64,000 nucleotides of DNA from Pseudomonadota bacterium (GCA_013112535.1 JABFGI010000011.1:1-64000); one strand, 5' to 3'. Shown: positions 10,056-18,817, counted from the stretch's first letter. Made by a program: numbers and translations. Notes: generated from the sequence alone by a model not told the origin.

Positions 10056-11239
10056 TTTTGTGCTCCAAAGCGAATACTTTGTGCTGCGCGATTCGCGATT
10101 TCTTCTGCTTCCTCGATTGTCTCACCTAATGCAGTGATATGTCCCATTTTACGACCAATGTTCGTTGTTGATTTTCCATAAACATGTATATGTGCTCCAC
10201 TAACTTGCAGAGCTTCGGCAATCCCGACTGGATAACCTGTGCCCTGCTCTTCACCTAACATGTTGATCATAACAGCCGCGGGAGTAACCATTTTGGTCGA
10301 GCCTAAAGGCATACCAATAATAGCGCGCACATGATTTTCGAATTGAGAACATTCACAAGCTTCTATTGTATAGTGTCCTGAGTTATGTACTCTGGGTGCC
10401 ATTTCGTTAAGGATGATCTGCTTATCTTCGGTAAGAAACATTTCAACACCAATAGTACCAACACCATCAATTGTCGTTACTGCTTTACGCGCTAATTCCA
10501 CAGCTTGATTAGCCAGTTCATCATTAATACGGGCCGGTGCACGAACAATGTGACATATGTGATCCTTCTGCACTGATTCAACAACAGGATAATTGACCAT
10601 GCTGCCATCAATTCCACGCGTTACCATGACTGCCAGTTCACCGGTGAAATTACAGAAGCCTTCAACATAAAGCTCGCGGTTATCGCCATCCAGCTTTGCC
10701 CAGGCTTCATCAATATCTGCTGCTGTTTCAAGTGTCGCATTGCCTTTGCCGTCATAGCCATTACGTCTTGCTTTTAAAACGAGAGGCCAGCCAAGTTGTT
10801 CAGCTTGCTGGTTTATTTCATCGCGTGAATTAACCGCTGCAAATGGTGTTACTGAAATACCCGCATCGCTCAATGCCTGTTTCTGGATTAATTTATCCTG
10901 AACCATTCCGATAGTTGTTGAACCCGGGAACAATTGATGTCCGGCATCTTCAACGGCTTTCAAACTTTTGGCATCGACAAATTCATTTTCCAGAGAAACA
11001 ACATCAACCTCGTCAGCAAGCTTTAGTAGGTTAGCTGGATCGTCCCAATCACCATAGAAAATATCAGCAGCGAGACATGAAGCCGGTGTATTTTCTGTTT
11101 TTTCCAGAATAACAACTTCGCAACCAAGCTCCATCGCTGGTAGCGCTGTCATTTTCGCAAGCTGACCTCCGCCGACAATGCCAATTCGATGACCACTAGC
11201 TATGTGCTTATTTTCAACTTTGTCTTTAGTGTTCGCCAT
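10052..11239 (-). CDS. purK: N5-carboxyaminoimidazole ribonucleotide synthase
   Basis: PurK is an ATP-grasp enzyme that makes N5-CAIR from AIR, bicarbonate and ATP. The N-terminal [11 protein letters not shown] motif and the central ATP-grasp region ([13 protein letters not shown]) are clear, and the protein is about 395 residues. The frame extends upstream to 11284, but the ATG at 11239 gives the usual short N-terminus and avoids a spurious leader. It overlaps purE by four bases. Confidence 0.94.
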   Translation of the reverse strand: MANTKDKVENKHIASGHRIGIVGGGQLAKMTALPAMELGCEVVILEKTENTPASCLAADIFYGDWDDPANLLKLADEVDVVSLENEFVDAKSLKAVEDAGHQLFPGSTTIGMVQDKLIQKQALSDAGISVTPFAAVNSRDEINQQAEQLGWPLVLKARRNGYDGKGNATLETAADIDEAWAKLDGDNRELYVEGFCNFTGELAVMVTRGIDGSMVNYPVVESVQKDHICHIVRAPARINDELANQAVELARKAVTTIDGVGTIGVEMFLTEDKQIILNEMAPRVHNSGHYTIEACECSQFENHVRAIIGMPLGSTKMVTPAAVMINMLGEEQGTGYPVGIAEALQVSGAHIHVYGKSTTNIGRKMGHITALGETIEEAEEIANRAAQSIRFGAQK

Positions 11240-11368
11240 GCGTGTAAGTAACCGTAAAAAAGTCGGCGAATTTAGCATAAACAAGCGATTAAATCTGTAT
11301 TTCTGTCCATTGAATTGGTTTGAATATTGGTGTTATCCGCTTTGATCATTGGTAAAAGGGTGCTTTTT

Positions 11369-11430
11369 TAAACTGGTTTATGGTTGTGATTAACCAAAAA
11401 ATTGGTTAATCACAACCATAAACCAGTTTA
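11369..11430. repeat. Perfect 29-bp inverted repeat with 4-base loop
   Basis: The left arm (11369-11397) and right arm (11402-11430) are exact reverse complements over 29 bases, around the loop AAAA. The arms contain TTTATGGTTGTGATTAACC and its complement. It lies between purK and pqqA, about 75 bp upstream of the sigma-54-type promoter. That is where a bacterial enhancer-binding protein could bind. It lacks a following T-run on either strand that would make it an ordinary terminator. Confidence 0.9.
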
Positions 11431-11504
11431 TTAGACATCCAAAAAAATATAAAAATAATCGTAACAATTTGAATTAATTAAATAAATAAGTTTATTTTAA
11501 AAGC

Positions 11505-11520
11505 TGGCACATGATCTGCT
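11505..11520 (+). promoter_or_regulatory. Sigma-54 (-24/-12) promoter upstream of pqqA
   Basis: TGGCAC-N5-CTGCT matches the sigma-54 consensus TGGCACG-N4-TTGCW at the invariant GG and GC, with the required 10-base separation. The predicted transcript would start about 50 bases before the pqqA ATG. The large inverted repeat upstream would serve as activator site. This is predicted from sequence only. Confidence 0.65.
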
Positions 11521-11580
11521 CTTATATAAACAAGTAACAAAATTTAATCCGTAAAGACAATTAAGGTGAGGTATACGAAA

Positions 11581-11655
11581 ATGAAATGGGAAACTCCTGA
11601 ATACAACGACATCCGTTTTGGTTTTGAAGTCACGATGTACATCAACAACAAATAA
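11581..11655 (+). CDS. pqqA: PQQ precursor peptide PqqA
   Basis: This 24-residue peptide matches PqqA, the ribosomally made substrate of pyrroloquinoline quinone synthesis. The core FGFEVTMYINNK carries Glu16 and Tyr20 in the conserved E-V-T-x-Y spacing. In known PqqA, PqqE links these two residues and they become the cofactor. AAGGTGAGG lies 9 bases upstream of the ATG. No pqqB, C, D, E or F lies anywhere in the window, so this copy is an orphan. It is flanked by a sigma-54-type promoter and its own terminator. Confidence 0.88.
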   Translation: MKWETPEYNDIRFGFEVTMYINNK

Positions 11656-11674
11656 GACTTCCTTCTCGAAGACG

Positions 11675-11705
11675 AAAAAAGGAACCTACGGGTTCCTTTT
11701 TTTTT
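11675..11705 (+). terminator. Rho-independent terminator of pqqA
   Basis: AAAAAAGGAACC (11675-11686) pairs with GGTTCCTTTTTT (11691-11702) across the loop TACG, followed by more T. It lies 20 bases after the pqqA stop and closes a one-gene transcript. Confidence 0.92.
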
Positions 11706-11817
11706 GCTTACATGGATGAAAGAGGCAGAGTACCAACAGTAGGCGCTTTAGGCGATGCAGGAGCAATTACCGAGCGACGTTTATCGGATCTGATCTATGT
11801 TTATTATTCAAATCTGT

Positions 11818-13569
11818 TCACATCAAATGTAGTTGGTCTTCGCTGACACAGCGATTGCGACCGGTTTCTTTCGCTTTGTATAACGCTTTATCTGCCCTTT
11901 CAAATACCGTGTTTAGACTGTCTGCTCCTTTAATCTGAGCAATACCGCAGGAAATAGTAATTCCAACTGATTTATCGGCGTACTGAAAATTACATTTTTC
12001 GATGCTTTCTCTTAAAGTTTCAGCCACTGTAATTGCTGATGATAAATCTGTTTCCGGTAAAATAAGCGCGAATTCTTCTCCTCCATAACGACAGAAATAG
12101 TCATTATTCCTGATTTTAGAGGCGCATTTTTTAGCAACGGTGCGTAACACAATATCGCCAGCCTTATGACCATAGGTATCATTAACGCCTTTAAATTTAT
12201 CGATGTCGACAAGACAAAGTGAAAGATTATTTTTATACCGTTTCCAGCGTTGGTATTCATCATTTATACGTTCATCAAACGCCATGCGATTAGGTATGCC
12301 CGTGAGTGCGTCGTTGTATGCCTTGCTCCTTTCTTCCTCTATACATTTTCTCAATTTTTCAGTTTCGTCTTCCATACTGCTAAGACGGTTTACTAATTGT
12401 TTGTGGTGATCATCGGATTGTCTCTTACGATTTTGTTCAACATTAATGAATTGATCCATATTGTTTTGTAAAACTTCAATTCGTGTATCGATTGTTTTCT
12501 TTATATCCTCAATTGTGTCTGCTTCATTTACGCCTGATTTAATTAATCCAATCTGTTTTTCCATTTCTGAATTATGATTGACCGAATTAGAAAACGATTC
12601 ATTTTCCAATGCTTCTATATCAGCTATTTGTAAAGTAATCTCGTTAAGTTGGTTCGTTACTTTTTTCAAAAAACCTTCAGTCTCATTTAGTTCAGACTGA
12701 ACTTCCATGAAGGCATTACTGATTGTCAGAGCAATGCGGCGAATTAAATTGCCAGTATCAGCGCCATCTTCACGCTGTTCCAGTTGTTGCTTTAGAGTGT
12801 CGAGTTTTGTTTGCGATTTACCAGGAATCGTAACCCAGTCAAGCAAGGTAAGCAGGTTTTCAATATGTAACTCAGTTTCGGCTATCTCTTCTTGTTCATT
12901 AGTCTTTCTACCGGAGCTATCAAGTGATTTGCTGTTGATTTTCTCGATACATTGATTAATGGCTTTTAATTTTTCCTGCTCACTATTAAGAGCAATCGAT
13001 CGTTTACATAGAGCCGCTAGAGAGGGTTCTGTATTTTCGTGATCAGATAGTTTTCTGAGGAAAACCTTGAAAGAGTCCGGTTTTTGTTTATCTTTAATTG
13101 ATGAGTTATTAATGTTTGTGACAATTTCGTTAACTGATTTTAACTTTGAAGTCGGATCTGTCGCTTCATTTTTTAAATCATTATTTATTTCACGGATTTT
13201 ATCTGTATATCGAGCGTATTGATCATTGCCAGATAAAAGTTGAATGATATTTGTGATTAATACATTTGTTCTTGATGAGTCCGTATCTTTTTCTTTTTTG
13301 TGCTTCAGTATGGACTGGACTAATTCTTCAATTTCCTTCTGTGGGATATTATCGCTAGATTGTTTTAATGCTTCTTTGAGGTCGAGTAGTTTTTTATCGA
13401 GAATGTCATTCGAACCCTGAAAAGCAAACGTGAGTCTTAATACTGTTTTTAGTATTTCCTGTTGTTGCTGTCCCCATTCCTTTTCTTTTACATCCAGCTC
13501 TTTCAGTATTTGTGTGTACTGTTTTTTCCAGTCTGTATCTGAATCAGCATTTTCTTTTTGTGACAACAT
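11818..13569 (-). CDS. Coiled-coil diguanylate cyclase (GGDEF)
   Basis: The 583-residue cytoplasmic protein has a long, charged, helical N-terminal part (about 1-400, much of it coiled coil). A C-terminal GGDEF domain follows with the active-site form RYGGEEFAL and the DIDKFKGVNDTYGH metal/substrate motif. It should make cyclic di-GMP. No membrane segment or known sensor domain is visible. Its place directly before dsbA-cytochrome c4-engB matches the Pseudomonas gene order, where a similar GGDEF protein sits. Confidence 0.9.
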   Translation of the reverse strand: MLSQKENADSDTDWKKQYTQILKELDVKEKEWGQQQQEILKTVLRLTFAFQGSNDILDKKLLDLKEALKQSSDNIPQKEIEELVQSILKHKKEKDTDSSRTNVLITNIIQLLSGNDQYARYTDKIREINNDLKNEATDPTSKLKSVNEIVTNINNSSIKDKQKPDSFKVFLRKLSDHENTEPSLAALCKRSIALNSEQEKLKAINQCIEKINSKSLDSSGRKTNEQEEIAETELHIENLLTLLDWVTIPGKSQTKLDTLKQQLEQREDGADTGNLIRRIALTISNAFMEVQSELNETEGFLKKVTNQLNEITLQIADIEALENESFSNSVNHNSEMEKQIGLIKSGVNEADTIEDIKKTIDTRIEVLQNNMDQFINVEQNRKRQSDDHHKQLVNRLSSMEDETEKLRKCIEEERSKAYNDALTGIPNRMAFDERINDEYQRWKRYKNNLSLCLVDIDKFKGVNDTYGHKAGDIVLRTVAKKCASKIRNNDYFCRYGGEEFALILPETDLSSAITVAETLRESIEKCNFQYADKSVGITISCGIAQIKGADSLNTVFERADKALYKAKETGRNRCVSEDQLHLM

Positions 13570-13679
13570 AAATCAGGCGCCCAGGTTGAAATATTCACTG
13601 TGCAAACGCTGTTATTGAAGGTGCTTATACCTGCCAGTTAGTCTGACAGGTATAGCAAAGGATTAACCTAAAGAAGTTT

Positions 13680-14303
13680 TTATTCGCTTACAGTGCCTGC
13701 TCTTTCTTTATCGACGAGAGAGTCGATAACCTTTAGCGCATTTTCGAAACTGCCTGCGGTGGTGCCGCTAACCATGTATTTGCCGTTAACGATTACAGCT
13801 GGAACGCCAGTTAGCTTATAGCGCTGTCCCATAACAAAAGCCTGTTTGGCTTTGGTGTCAATTTCTTCAGATTCATAGATTTTAGTAAATTCAGCTTTAT
13901 CGACACCGTGTTTGACAAAGAATTTCTTCATTGCTGCATCATCGTGAATTTTTTTCTTTTCCCTATGAATCGCATTGAATAATGGTGTGTGAATCTTATC
14001 AAGAACACCCATTTTTTCTGCCGTGTAGAAGGCTTTCGCATGAGGAATCCAGTTTTTACGAAAAATCCCGGGCATACGTCTGAACGTCACATCTTCAGGT
14101 TTTTTGGTAAGCCATTCATGAATATAAGGTTCAAAATCGTAACAATGAGGACAGGCATACCAGAAAATTTCCAGTACTTCTATCTTGTCACCAGTCTGAG
14201 TAGGCTGTGCTGGACTGATCGTATTATAACCATCTGCTGCATAAACCTGATTACCAAGCAATAAGAGTAAAGTAAGCGAGATATAACGGGTTATTTTTTT
14301 CAT
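13680..14303 (-). CDS. dsbA: Periplasmic thiol:disulfide interchange protein DsbA
   Basis: DsbA introduces disulfide bonds into exported proteins. The 207-residue protein has a signal peptide ending near VYAADG, the active site CPHC (Cys51-Cys54) in a thioredoxin fold, and the cis-proline loop TGVPAVIVNG. The ATG is preceded by AAGGAT. It is followed on the other side by cytochrome c4, also minus strand, as in Pseudomonas. Confidence 0.95.
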   Translation of the reverse strand: MKKITRYISLTLLLLLGNQVYAADGYNTISPAQPTQTGDKIEVLEIFWYACPHCYDFEPYIHEWLTKKPEDVTFRRMPGIFRKNWIPHAKAFYTAEKMGVLDKIHTPLFNAIHREKKKIHDDAAMKKFFVKHGVDKAEFTKIYESEEIDTKAKQAFVMGQRYKLTGVPAVIVNGKYMVSGTTAGSFENALKVIDSLVDKERAGTVSE

Positions 14304-14400
14304 AGTTATCCTTAATTTTTATAATTGTTGAACGTGTTTTAGGTTAGCTAAAAACTTAGACACACAAATTCGTATTTTACGTCAAAAAAGAGATGTTTTT

Positions 14401-15003
14401 TCAGTATAAACCCTGGATATATTCAGAAACTGCCTCAATTTGAGCATCGGTCATTGGGCCTGCAATAGCTCGCATTACTTTATTTGCATCATTATTTCGT
14501 TCTTCTGCTTTAAATGCTTTTAATTGAATTACTGTGTAATTAGCGTGCTGTCCGGCCAGGGCAGGGTAAAGTGCACCCGGGTTACCTTTTCCAGCTGGAC
14601 CATGACAGGCCATACAGGCAGGAACACCGTTTTCAGCATCTCCGGCACGGTAGATTTTTTCACCAGACTCGATTAATTCCGGATTTGCTGTACCGTGTTT
14701 TATTTTTTGATTTGAGAAATAAGCTGCCAAATCAGACATATCCTCTTCACTGAGTGAGGCAACCATAGGCGCCATTTGTGCGTTTACACGTTTGCCTTCT
14801 TTAAATTCAATTAGCTGTTTTAATAAATAACTGGCATGTTGTCCTGCTAGCTTCGGCCATACCGGGTTGACACTATTGCCATCGACACTGTGACAGGCAG
14901 CACAAGTAGCAGAGAGTGCCTTACCATTTGCCGGATCACCAGCAATACTGGAATTGCTTGCAAACAAAAGCATACTGATGATTGTTAAATAATATATTTT
15001 CAT
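14401..15003 (-). CDS. Dihaem cytochrome c4
   Basis: The 200-residue exported protein has a signal peptide and two c-type haem sites, CAACH (Cys34-His38) and CMACH (Cys130-His134). These sit in two similar halves, each about 85 residues, which is the cytochrome c4 pattern. QMAPM and VMRAIAGPM probably supply the axial Met ligands. It carries electrons in the periplasm, usually to terminal oxidases. AAGGA precedes the ATG. It lies between dsbA and engB, as in Pseudomonas. Confidence 0.94.
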   Translation of the reverse strand: MKIYYLTIISMLLFASNSSIAGDPANGKALSATCAACHSVDGNSVNPVWPKLAGQHASYLLKQLIEFKEGKRVNAQMAPMVASLSEEDMSDLAAYFSNQKIKHGTANPELIESGEKIYRAGDAENGVPACMACHGPAGKGNPGALYPALAGQHANYTVIQLKAFKAEERNNDANKVMRAIAGPMTDAQIEAVSEYIQGLY

Positions 15004-15175
15004 AATTCCAAATTCCTTAGATAATACTGACTAGAGACAATAGGCGCATATTATGATTATTTTTCAAGCTCATGTCCTGTTACTTTTTAAAGTTATTCAT
15101 AAGGTAAACACCTTTAATATCATTGGTAATGATTCGCAAGGTACATAAATTCTCGTAATAGTTGGAGAACCCGAT

Positions 15176-15790
15176 ATCGGTAAAAAACAAGAATTAGCAA
15201 ATGGTTGGTACAGTCGTCTTGAATTTCGACTGGGCGTTGCTTCAATAAAACAACTTCCTGTAGACGAAGGTGCGGAAGTTGCTTTTTCAGGCCGTTCTAA
15301 CGTCGGTAAATCCAGTGTTATAAATAAAATAACTAGTCGACGTGGTTTGGCAAGAATTAGCAAGTCACCAGGCCGAACCAGAGAGCTTAACTACTTTTCT
15401 TATGATGAACATACTCACCTTGTTGATTTACCTGGTTATGGTTATGCCAAGGTTAATGTGGAGATGCGTGATGCCTGGGCAAAATTGCTGGAGCGTTATT
15501 TGCGTGAAAGGCAATCTTTGCGAGGAGTATTTTTAATCATGGATATACGTCATCCACTGGGGAAGTTTGATCAGTTGATGCTGGAATACTGCCAGTCATG
15601 TGATTTACCGGTACATGTCTTATTGAATAAAGCCGATAAGCTGTCTAAAAATGCTGGAATTAAGGTTATGGCAGAGGTTCGTCGAGAGTTAGCCGGAGTC
15701 GATGCCAGTTTACAATTATTTTCAGCTTTAAAAGGGCTTGGCCTTGATGAAGCAAGGCAAAAACTGGCAGATTGGCTTTATTTGGAGTAG
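15176..15790 (+). CDS. engB: Ribosome biogenesis GTPase YihA/EngB, with non-standard start
   Basis: EngB is an essential GTPase of large ribosomal subunit assembly. GRSNVGKSS (G1), SKSPGRT (G2), DLPGYGYA (G3) and LNKADK (G4) are all present and the C-terminus is normal. The reading frame is open from 15149, but it has no ATG, GTG or TTG before a TTG at 15347 that would delete the G1 loop. I chose ATC at 15176: it has GGAG 8 bases upstream and gives the usual N-terminal length (204 residues). ATT at 15149 with AAGG upstream is the alternative. A sequencing error is also possible. Confidence 0.8.
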   Translation: MGKKQELANGWYSRLEFRLGVASIKQLPVDEGAEVAFSGRSNVGKSSVINKITSRRGLARISKSPGRTRELNYFSYDEHTHLVDLPGYGYAKVNVEMRDAWAKLLERYLRERQSLRGVFLIMDIRHPLGKFDQLMLEYCQSCDLPVHVLLNKADKLSKNAGIKVMAEVRRELAGVDASLQLFSALKGLGLDEARQKLADWLYLE

Positions 15791-15800
15791 AGATTAAAAA

Positions 15801-15880
15801 AGTGGCTCCGGCTGATTCTGGGAAAAATTCTTATGCATCCGGAGCCAAAGTAATCCAGCAGGGGAAAGCTGGATATTTTT
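15801..15880 (+). terminator. Tandem hairpins after engB, second one a terminator
   Basis: TGGCTCCGG and CCGGAGCCA form a long-looped 9-bp stem ending near 15848. Then ATCCAGC (15853-15859) pairs with GCTGGAT (15868-15874) and is followed by ATTTTTT, a rho-independent terminator on the plus strand. The tandem arrangement could also be the end of a small RNA. In related bacteria the gap next to engB encodes the small RNAs Spot 42 or ErsA. Confidence 0.7.
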
Positions 15881-15984
15881 TCTGCCTAGGGGAGGAAGGC
15901 AAGAAAAAACTACTACATATGCTTAGAACCTAGGTGTTAGTTGAAGTTCCCGGATTTTGAAATATGTCAATAAAAATTTATTGT

Positions 15985-16199
15985 TTATACACAGACAGGA
16001 TTCAGTCATTTTGCTTATCATAGAAACGACTTTAATAACTGGCTGAAAACAAATGAGAATGGTGTAACTTATTGAAAATTATAAATAATTAATCAGGTGG
16101 TTAGTTTTTAACAGTTTTGTCATATTTGAGATAACTGTGCTCTTTGCAGCCATCTGTGCGCACTTCTTCCACAGAGTTATCCACAGAAAATGTGGATAA
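15985..16199. promoter_or_regulatory. Cluster of three DnaA-box sequences
   Basis: TTATACACA (15985-15993), TTATCCACA (16177-16185) and the inverted TGTGGATAA (16191-16199) all fit the DnaA-box consensus TTATNCACA. The last two form an inverted pair with a 5-bp gap. They lie in a 505-bp AT-rich stretch without genes (15791-16295), which holds nothing else I recognise beyond the hairpins after engB. Function as an origin, a DnaA-titration site or neither is unknown. Confidence 0.55.
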
Positions 16200-16295
16200 A
16201 ATTTGAAGTTTAAAATAGAGCAATCAGTTAACTTAACAAGCTAGAATCAGTATGAAGAGTTGTCATGAAAACATGCACCAAAAATAGTCGATTTG

Positions 16296-17765
16296 TTATT
16301 CAATAATCTTCAATAGATCTCCAATTCGGGGCTCGCCTTCAGGGTATTTCGCATTTAATAAACGTAATTGTGATTCAGCATGGCTTTCTAATGTGGATTG
16401 TTTGGCGAGGTCTGAAAAACGAGTTTCTTTACTTGCCTGTACCACTTTTAATCGTAGCGGCTTTGCCAGTACTTTTTCGTTTTCTGTGAGCGCATGAAAA
16501 CTTTTAGCCGTGTCCAGTATAGTTTTATCGTATTTACTCAGGTTTTTTGCCAGTTTACTGGTTCCAGCAATGATGTAAGCACGTTGACCAAAATAGATAA
16601 CAGTAAATCGTGTTGGACGAGGCCCATCGTTACTGTTAATGACGGATACCCCGGTGTGTGCTTCAAGTCCATTAATGTTTAATGTTGCTTCATTATCCAG
16701 GTTATTTAGCCCCATTCGTTGAATCATAAAATTTCTGGGAGTCAGCTTTTTGTTAATGTCTTCAGCACTAATTTGAATTATTGCATCGCCATTAGGAGCG
16801 GTTAATAAAATCTGAGCAGGTTGATTGGTGACATTCCACTTTTCCGGAAAGCTCATGGAAAAACCAAGTTCTTCATGAAAAAAACGCCGCCCTCGTAAAA
16901 TACCTTCATGTGGGCTGTCGCCATAAATTAACTTGTCCATATATGCCATGTATTCTTCATGGCCGACGTAATTAGCCGAAGCAGCTGTTTCAGTCAATGT
17001 TTGGGCCGTCCCGATAATTTCCTGTAGCCGTTTATCATTATCCGGGTGTGTCGAAAATACACCATGATAAATTCTCGGTTCTCTGCCTTCTGATTGAGCT
17101 ACTTCTTTTTCAAAGATTTCCTGGTTTTTTAAAACGCTGATTACATCAAGCATAGCTTGCGGGTTATAGCCTGTTCTGGCCAAATACTCTGCGCCGAGTC
17201 TATCAGCCTCAAGTTCATGTTCTCGACCATAGCCGCGTAACAACGCTGCACCAAATAATTGTGCTAATTGGCTAGAGGCCTGATTCATTCCTGGAATAAA
17301 CAACGAACCAAGAGCAACACCGATACTTGTTAACTGGTTCGCGCTGTATTGTCGAACGGAATGCCGTGCAGTGACATGACCTACTTCATGTCCTAAAACT
17401 GCGGCGAGTTCAGCTTCAGATTTTAAATATGCCATTAAGCCCCGTGTAATGTAGATATAGCCTCCAGGTAAAGCAAAAGCGTTAACTTCTTTACTGTCGA
17501 GTACAGTAAAGCGATAAATTAAATTATTACGATGACTGTTGATGGCGACTTTATTGCCTACGTTCTGGACGTATGCTTGCAGAGCGGGATTATCATAGAC
17601 GGTGTATTGTTGCAGGACTTCCTTGTTGGTTTCTCGGCCTAAAGCGATTTCATCGTTTTCAGATAATAAAACCAGATCCTGTTTCCCGGAAACCGGGTTA
17701 ACAGCACAAGCGCTACCAAGAGACAGGATGATTAGACAAACTGGAATTAAATATTTTGTTTTCAT
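16296..17765 (-). CDS. M48-family zinc metalloprotease lipoprotein
   Basis: The 489-residue protein starts with a lipoprotein signal (LSLGSAC, Cys20), so it is probably anchored in the outer membrane facing the periplasm. The M48 zinc site is HEVGH (His126-Glu127-His130), with the third ligand in HELEADRLG. The C-terminal 220 residues form an additional domain without TPR-like sequence. By analogy to BepA/LoiP it may act in outer-membrane protein quality control. This role is inferred; the protease call is firm. Confidence 0.88.
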   Translation of the reverse strand: MKTKYLIPVCLIILSLGSACAVNPVSGKQDLVLLSENDEIALGRETNKEVLQQYTVYDNPALQAYVQNVGNKVAINSHRNNLIYRFTVLDSKEVNAFALPGGYIYITRGLMAYLKSEAELAAVLGHEVGHVTARHSVRQYSANQLTSIGVALGSLFIPGMNQASSQLAQLFGAALLRGYGREHELEADRLGAEYLARTGYNPQAMLDVISVLKNQEIFEKEVAQSEGREPRIYHGVFSTHPDNDKRLQEIIGTAQTLTETAASANYVGHEEYMAYMDKLIYGDSPHEGILRGRRFFHEELGFSMSFPEKWNVTNQPAQILLTAPNGDAIIQISAEDINKKLTPRNFMIQRMGLNNLDNEATLNINGLEAHTGVSVINSNDGPRPTRFTVIYFGQRAYIIAGTSKLAKNLSKYDKTILDTAKSFHALTENEKVLAKPLRLKVVQASKETRFSDLAKQSTLESHAESQLRLLNAKYPEGEPRIGDLLKIIE

Positions 17766-17805
17766 GATTTTTAAGACAGTTCCCGTAAAGGTTCAGTTCC
17801 TTGTG

Positions 17806-18600
17806 TTAATTTAATAGTTTTAGATCTAGTTCATGTCTGATCCGCATTCGCGATTGTTTATTACGTTTATATAACCAACCGTTAGCTTCAATTGTTTTTC
17901 CTTCCAAAGACATTAAATCATTTTTATTAAAAAAGTTTAAATCGTCTTTGTGGATACGTAGTGCCACATTATTTTCCAGATTAACCCATATTGATGAACG
18001 ACTTTCTGTGACTCGTTCCACTTTACCGAATATAAAGTAAAAACCTTTTTCAGAACCAGACAGGGAGAGTACGTCTTTTGGCTTATATCGGGATGAAGCC
18101 CATAAGCCGCGGTTCTCCCGTTTGGCCGACAATGAAGCCTTGTCGTAACAATCAGCCAGAGACAGGTTGGGTGGTATTCGAAGCGGCATCGCCAGGCCTC
18201 TACCTAGTATCTCAGATTGAATATTCAACCCTTCTTCATCATAAATATGGGCAAGGGTTCGCCCGTGTTTATCAAAACGTTCTTCACCATAAACGAGGTG
18301 AATTTGAGCTTGTTCCTCCAACAATTCAATCAATGTAGATCTTGCCTTTTCAGCTCCTTCTTCAGAAGTTTTTTTGTCGTTGTGGCTTAACTCCGGTGTA
18401 TTTATCCCAATTAATCGAATGTGACGATTATCGGATAATACTATAGTGTCGCCATCAATGACGTATTTAACGAATGCCTTCTCATCGAAGTGGGTACTTA
18501 CACAATTTATGTTGGCATAACTAAATGCACCGTAGAGAGCTAAAATGACAGCCATAAAAAAACGCCCGATAAGGGCGTTTTTTAAAAGAAAATCATTCAA
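17806..18600 (-). CDS. Exported thermonuclease-like (SNase) protein
   Basis: The nuclease domain spans roughly residues 45-190, with YVIDGDTIVL, RLIGINTPEL and a following basic region as in staphylococcal nuclease. I prefer the TTG at 18600. It yields a good signal peptide (MNDFLLKNALIGRFF...SYA) and lies 16 bases after the rpmE stop. The ATG at 18555 would give a signal without positive residues and has no ribosome site. With the TTG start, the rpmE terminator lies inside the coding region. The first codon therefore remains uncertain. Confidence 0.8.
   Translation of the reverse strand: MNDFLLKNALIGRFFMAVILALYGAFSYANINCVSTHFDEKAFVKYVIDGDTIVLSDNRHIRLIGINTPELSHNDKKTSEEGAEKARSTLIELLEEQAQIHLVYGEERFDKHGRTLAHIYDEEGLNIQSEILGRGLAMPLRIPPNLSLADCYDKASLSAKRENRGLWASSRYKPKDVLSLSGSEKGFYFIFGKVERVTESRSSIWVNLENNVALRIHKDDLNFFNKNDLMSLEGKTIEANGWLYKRNKQSRMRIRHELDLKLLN
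18556..18583 (-). terminator. Rho-independent terminator of rpmE
   Basis: Read on the minus strand, AAAAAACGCCC, the loop TTAT and GGGCGTTTTTTT form a strong hairpin with a T-run, 34 bases beyond the rpmE stop. It ends exactly at the first ATG of the nuclease gene, so nuclease transcription must read through it. Confidence 0.9.
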
Positions 18601-18616
18601 AGCCGAAGCTATACGA

Positions 18617-18817
18617 CTACATGCCGTACTTTTTACGAAACTTATCAACACGACCAGCAGTATCCAGCATTTTCTGCTTGCCGGTATAAAAAGGGTGGCA
18701 TTCTGAACACACGTCAAGATGAAGCTCGCCGCCATGAGTAGAGCGAGTTTTAAAGGTGTTGCCGCAGCTGCATTGAACTGCTGTTTCTTCGTATGCTGGG
18801 TGTATATCTGCTTTCAT
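18617..18817 (-). CDS. rpmE: Ribosomal protein L31
   Basis: This 66-residue ribosomal protein of the large subunit has the start MKADIHPAY. It has the zinc-binding cysteines CSC...CSEC of the zinc-containing L31 form, and the usual C-terminus [10 protein letters not shown] good terminator follows. The Cys-containing form is typically replaced by a Cys-free paralogue under zinc starvation, but no such paralogue is in the window. Confidence 0.96.
   Translation of the reverse strand: MKADIHPAYEETAVQCSCGNTFKTRSTHGGELHLDVCSECHPFYTGKQKMLDTAGRVDKFRKKYGM

Noticed and set aside
11712..11846. A 44-codon plus-strand frame after the pqqA terminator
   Set aside because: It lies behind a strong terminator, overlaps the GGDEF gene end, and shows no recognisable motif.
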